A stretch of DNA of 51,755 bases from an uncultured Lachnospiraceae bacterium (lineage in GTDB: Bacteria > Bacillota > Clostridia > Lachnospirales > Lachnospiraceae). This document shows positions 50,613 through 51,755 of the stretch, piece after piece; position 1 is the first letter of the stretch, and every line of letters begins with the position of its first letter. Under the pieces are notes generated by a model, which was not told the DNA's origin, made no database searches, and saw only the letters and a list, made by a program, of their open reading frames with translations. The stretch lies in contig CAJUBE010000034.1 of NCBI GenBank assembly GCA_910584725.1, forward strand, positions 1 through 51,755. Reading direction: 5' to 3'. Position numbers and translations under genes: made by a program.

Positions 50613-51620
50613 CTAGACATAGCCATACAATCCGCGAACTGACACTTCCCCCGCGTAGACAAGAACGGTTTCCCCCGTCTCTTTTTCCACAATCAGTTCC
50701 CCCGTGTCCGTGATGCCACGCGAAATCCCGGTGTACTCCCCCGCCGGGTCGAGCACCCGCACCATGGCATCCCTGCCGACCAGACGGGATTCATACCGTT
50801 CCTTCAGCACGGACAACGTAAGTGCCCGCTCAAACGCCTCATAATCCTCCTCAAACCGCGCTAAAATACGCGCCAGCAGCCCGGCCCGGTCAACCTGACG
50901 CCCGGACTCCATTTTCAGAGAGGTCGCTGTCTCCCGCAGCTCCTGTGGAAATTCCTCCGCGCTCCCCTGATTCACGTTGACTCCCACGCCCGCCACGAGA
51001 AACTGAATCTCATTCATCTCCGGCGTCATGCTCATCTCCGTCAGAATCCCGACCACCTTTTTTCCGTTCACCACAATGTCATTCGGCCATTTGATGCCCG
51101 TGTCAAGCCCCGTCAACTCATGGATGGCCTCCGCCACGGAGAGGGCCATCACCAATGTAACCATGGATGCTTTCTCCGGGGAAAACGATGGGCGTATCAC
51201 GATCGTAAAGTAAATGGAGCTGCCCGCGGGCGACTCCCACGATCTGCCCCTGCGGCCCCTGCCTGCCGTCTGCCTGTCCGCCACCACCGTGGTTCCGTGT
51301 GGCGCACCCTCTTCCGCAAAACGTTTGGCGTCGGGGTTCGTGGAGCCGGTAGACTCAAAAAAAATAAGCCGCTGTCCCGCCCATTTTGTGTGAAGTCTGC
51401 TGACAATCTCGCTCTCCGAATATATGTCCGCGGGACTCTCGATCAGTCGATAGCCGCGGCTCGGCACCGACTCAATCCGATATCCCTCCTCCTTCAACTG
51501 ATTGATCACCTTCCAAACCGCCGTGCGGGAAACGCCGAGACGATCACAGAGCTGCTGCCCCGACACATAGTCCCCACTGTTTCGCAGACACGCTAAAATA
51601 TCCGATCTGTCCGTTTTCAT
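50613..51620 (-). CDS. birA: Biotin protein ligase / biotin operon repressor BirA
   Basis: 335 residues. N-terminal winged helix (about 1-65: VSGQQLCDRLGVSRTAVWKV). Ligase domain about 80-270 with FFESTGSTNPDAK, the biotinyl-AMP loop TAGRGRRGRSWESP, IKWPNDIVVNGKKV and VAGVGVNVNQ. C-terminal SH3-like domain (VRVLDPAGEYTGISRGI). It attaches biotin to carboxylase subunits and can repress biotin genes. It is the first gene of the operon; copy R5 of the repeat family lies just upstream. Confidence 0.95.
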   Translation of the reverse strand: MKTDRSDILACLRNSGDYVSGQQLCDRLGVSRTAVWKVINQLKEEGYRIESVPSRGYRLIESPADIYSESEIVSRLHTKWAGQRLIFFESTGSTNPDAKRFAEEGAPHGTTVVADRQTAGRGRRGRSWESPAGSSIYFTIVIRPSFSPEKASMVTLVMALSVAEAIHELTGLDTGIKWPNDIVVNGKKVVGILTEMSMTPEMNEIQFLVAGVGVNVNQGSAEEFPQELRETATSLKMESGRQVDRAGLLARILARFEEDYEAFERALTLSVLKERYESRLVGRDAMVRVLDPAGEYTGISRGITDTGELIVEKETGETVLVYAGEVSVRGLYGYV

Positions 51621-51646
51621 GAGTTAACTGTTGCACCTCCATGATT

Positions 51647-51755
51647 ATGCGGAGAATGCCGTATTTCAGGCATTCTCCTGCGTGAAACGGAGTTGCGAAG
51701 CAACTCCTAGAACTTCTTAACGAAGCAGCCTCTGCTGCTGAGTTTTAGAAGTTCT
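51647..51755 (+). repeat. Dispersed hairpin repeat, copy R5 (cut by window end)
   Basis: GAGAATGCC/GGCATTCTC hairpin, then GCGTGAAA, AGTTGC-gaa-GCAACT, AGAACTTC, GCAGC/GCTGC and the start of the right arm AGAAGTTCT. Same orientation as the other copies. It occupies the upstream region of birA. Confidence 0.85.

Noticed and set aside
1..51755. CRISPR array, prophage or insertion sequence
   Set aside because: No regularly spaced repeats, cas genes, integrase, transposase or phage structural genes were seen; the dispersed repeats are intergenic single units.

Overview
The window looks like chromosomal DNA of a Lachnospiraceae-type member of the Clostridia. Signs of this are a moderate GC content, strong GGAGG-type ribosome binding sites, many consensus sigma-A promoters (TTGACA, 16-18 bp, TATAAT), a Clostridium-type GH94 cellobiose phosphorylase, a paralogous Lgt-like protein, a circularly permuted PstS, and a birA-dusB-greA-lysS order. 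No phage, plasmid, insertion sequence or CRISPR array was seen. Almost all genes are on the minus strand; the exceptions are cellobiose phosphorylase, a MerR regulator, a 51-residue protein and a GGDEF protein.

Layout. (1) 68-2538: a THUMP rRNA methyltransferase and a degenerate amidase-3 protein in one operon, plus a 49-residue Asn/Ser-rich protein. (2) 2686-7565: a possible small RNA, a HAAS/DUF1700-like membrane protein, a hypothetical protein and a LacI regulator, divergent from cellobiose phosphorylase with shared operator-like sites. (3) 7667-9524: MerR regulator, a complex hairpin element and a pyridoxal-kinase-like gene. (4) 9678-14656: two ECF sigma operons, a small-protein gene and two membrane proteins. 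(5) 14817-18430: GntR/ABC transporter operon with a palindromic operator, Lgt-like protein, tRNA-Arg. (6) 18681-32135: a chemosensory and cyclic-di-GMP block: MCP, CheW, CheA, receiver, CheB, CheR, two receiver/HD-GYP proteins, a PAS kinase, an Hpt protein and a divergent GGDEF protein. No flagellar gene is present. (7) 32130-35286: an envelope operon with a DUF368 (PopT-type) transporter carrying a one-base frameshift, an NAGPA-domain protein, a small membrane protein and a GT2-GtrA fusion. (8) 35539-43465: a histidine kinase abutting the last 30 codons of a lost response regulator, then pstS-pstC-pstA-pstB-phoU-phoP-phoR behind PhoP-box-like repeats. (9) 43507-45186: an AAA/DUF234 ATPase preceded by twin hairpins. 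(10) 45233-51620: birA, a small protein, dusB, a hypothetical gene, greA and a lysyl-tRNA synthetase carrying an extra HD domain.

A family of dispersed intergenic hairpin repeats, all in one orientation, occurs at 1-56, 26605-26725, 28208-28243, 35378-35542 and 51647-51755. The most unusual items are the amidase homologue lacking all zinc ligands, the LysRS-HD fusion, the permuted PstS, the DUF368 frameshift on a TTTTTTA run, the kinase/regulator deletion scar and the repeat family. All functional statements rest on reading motifs; no database search was run.
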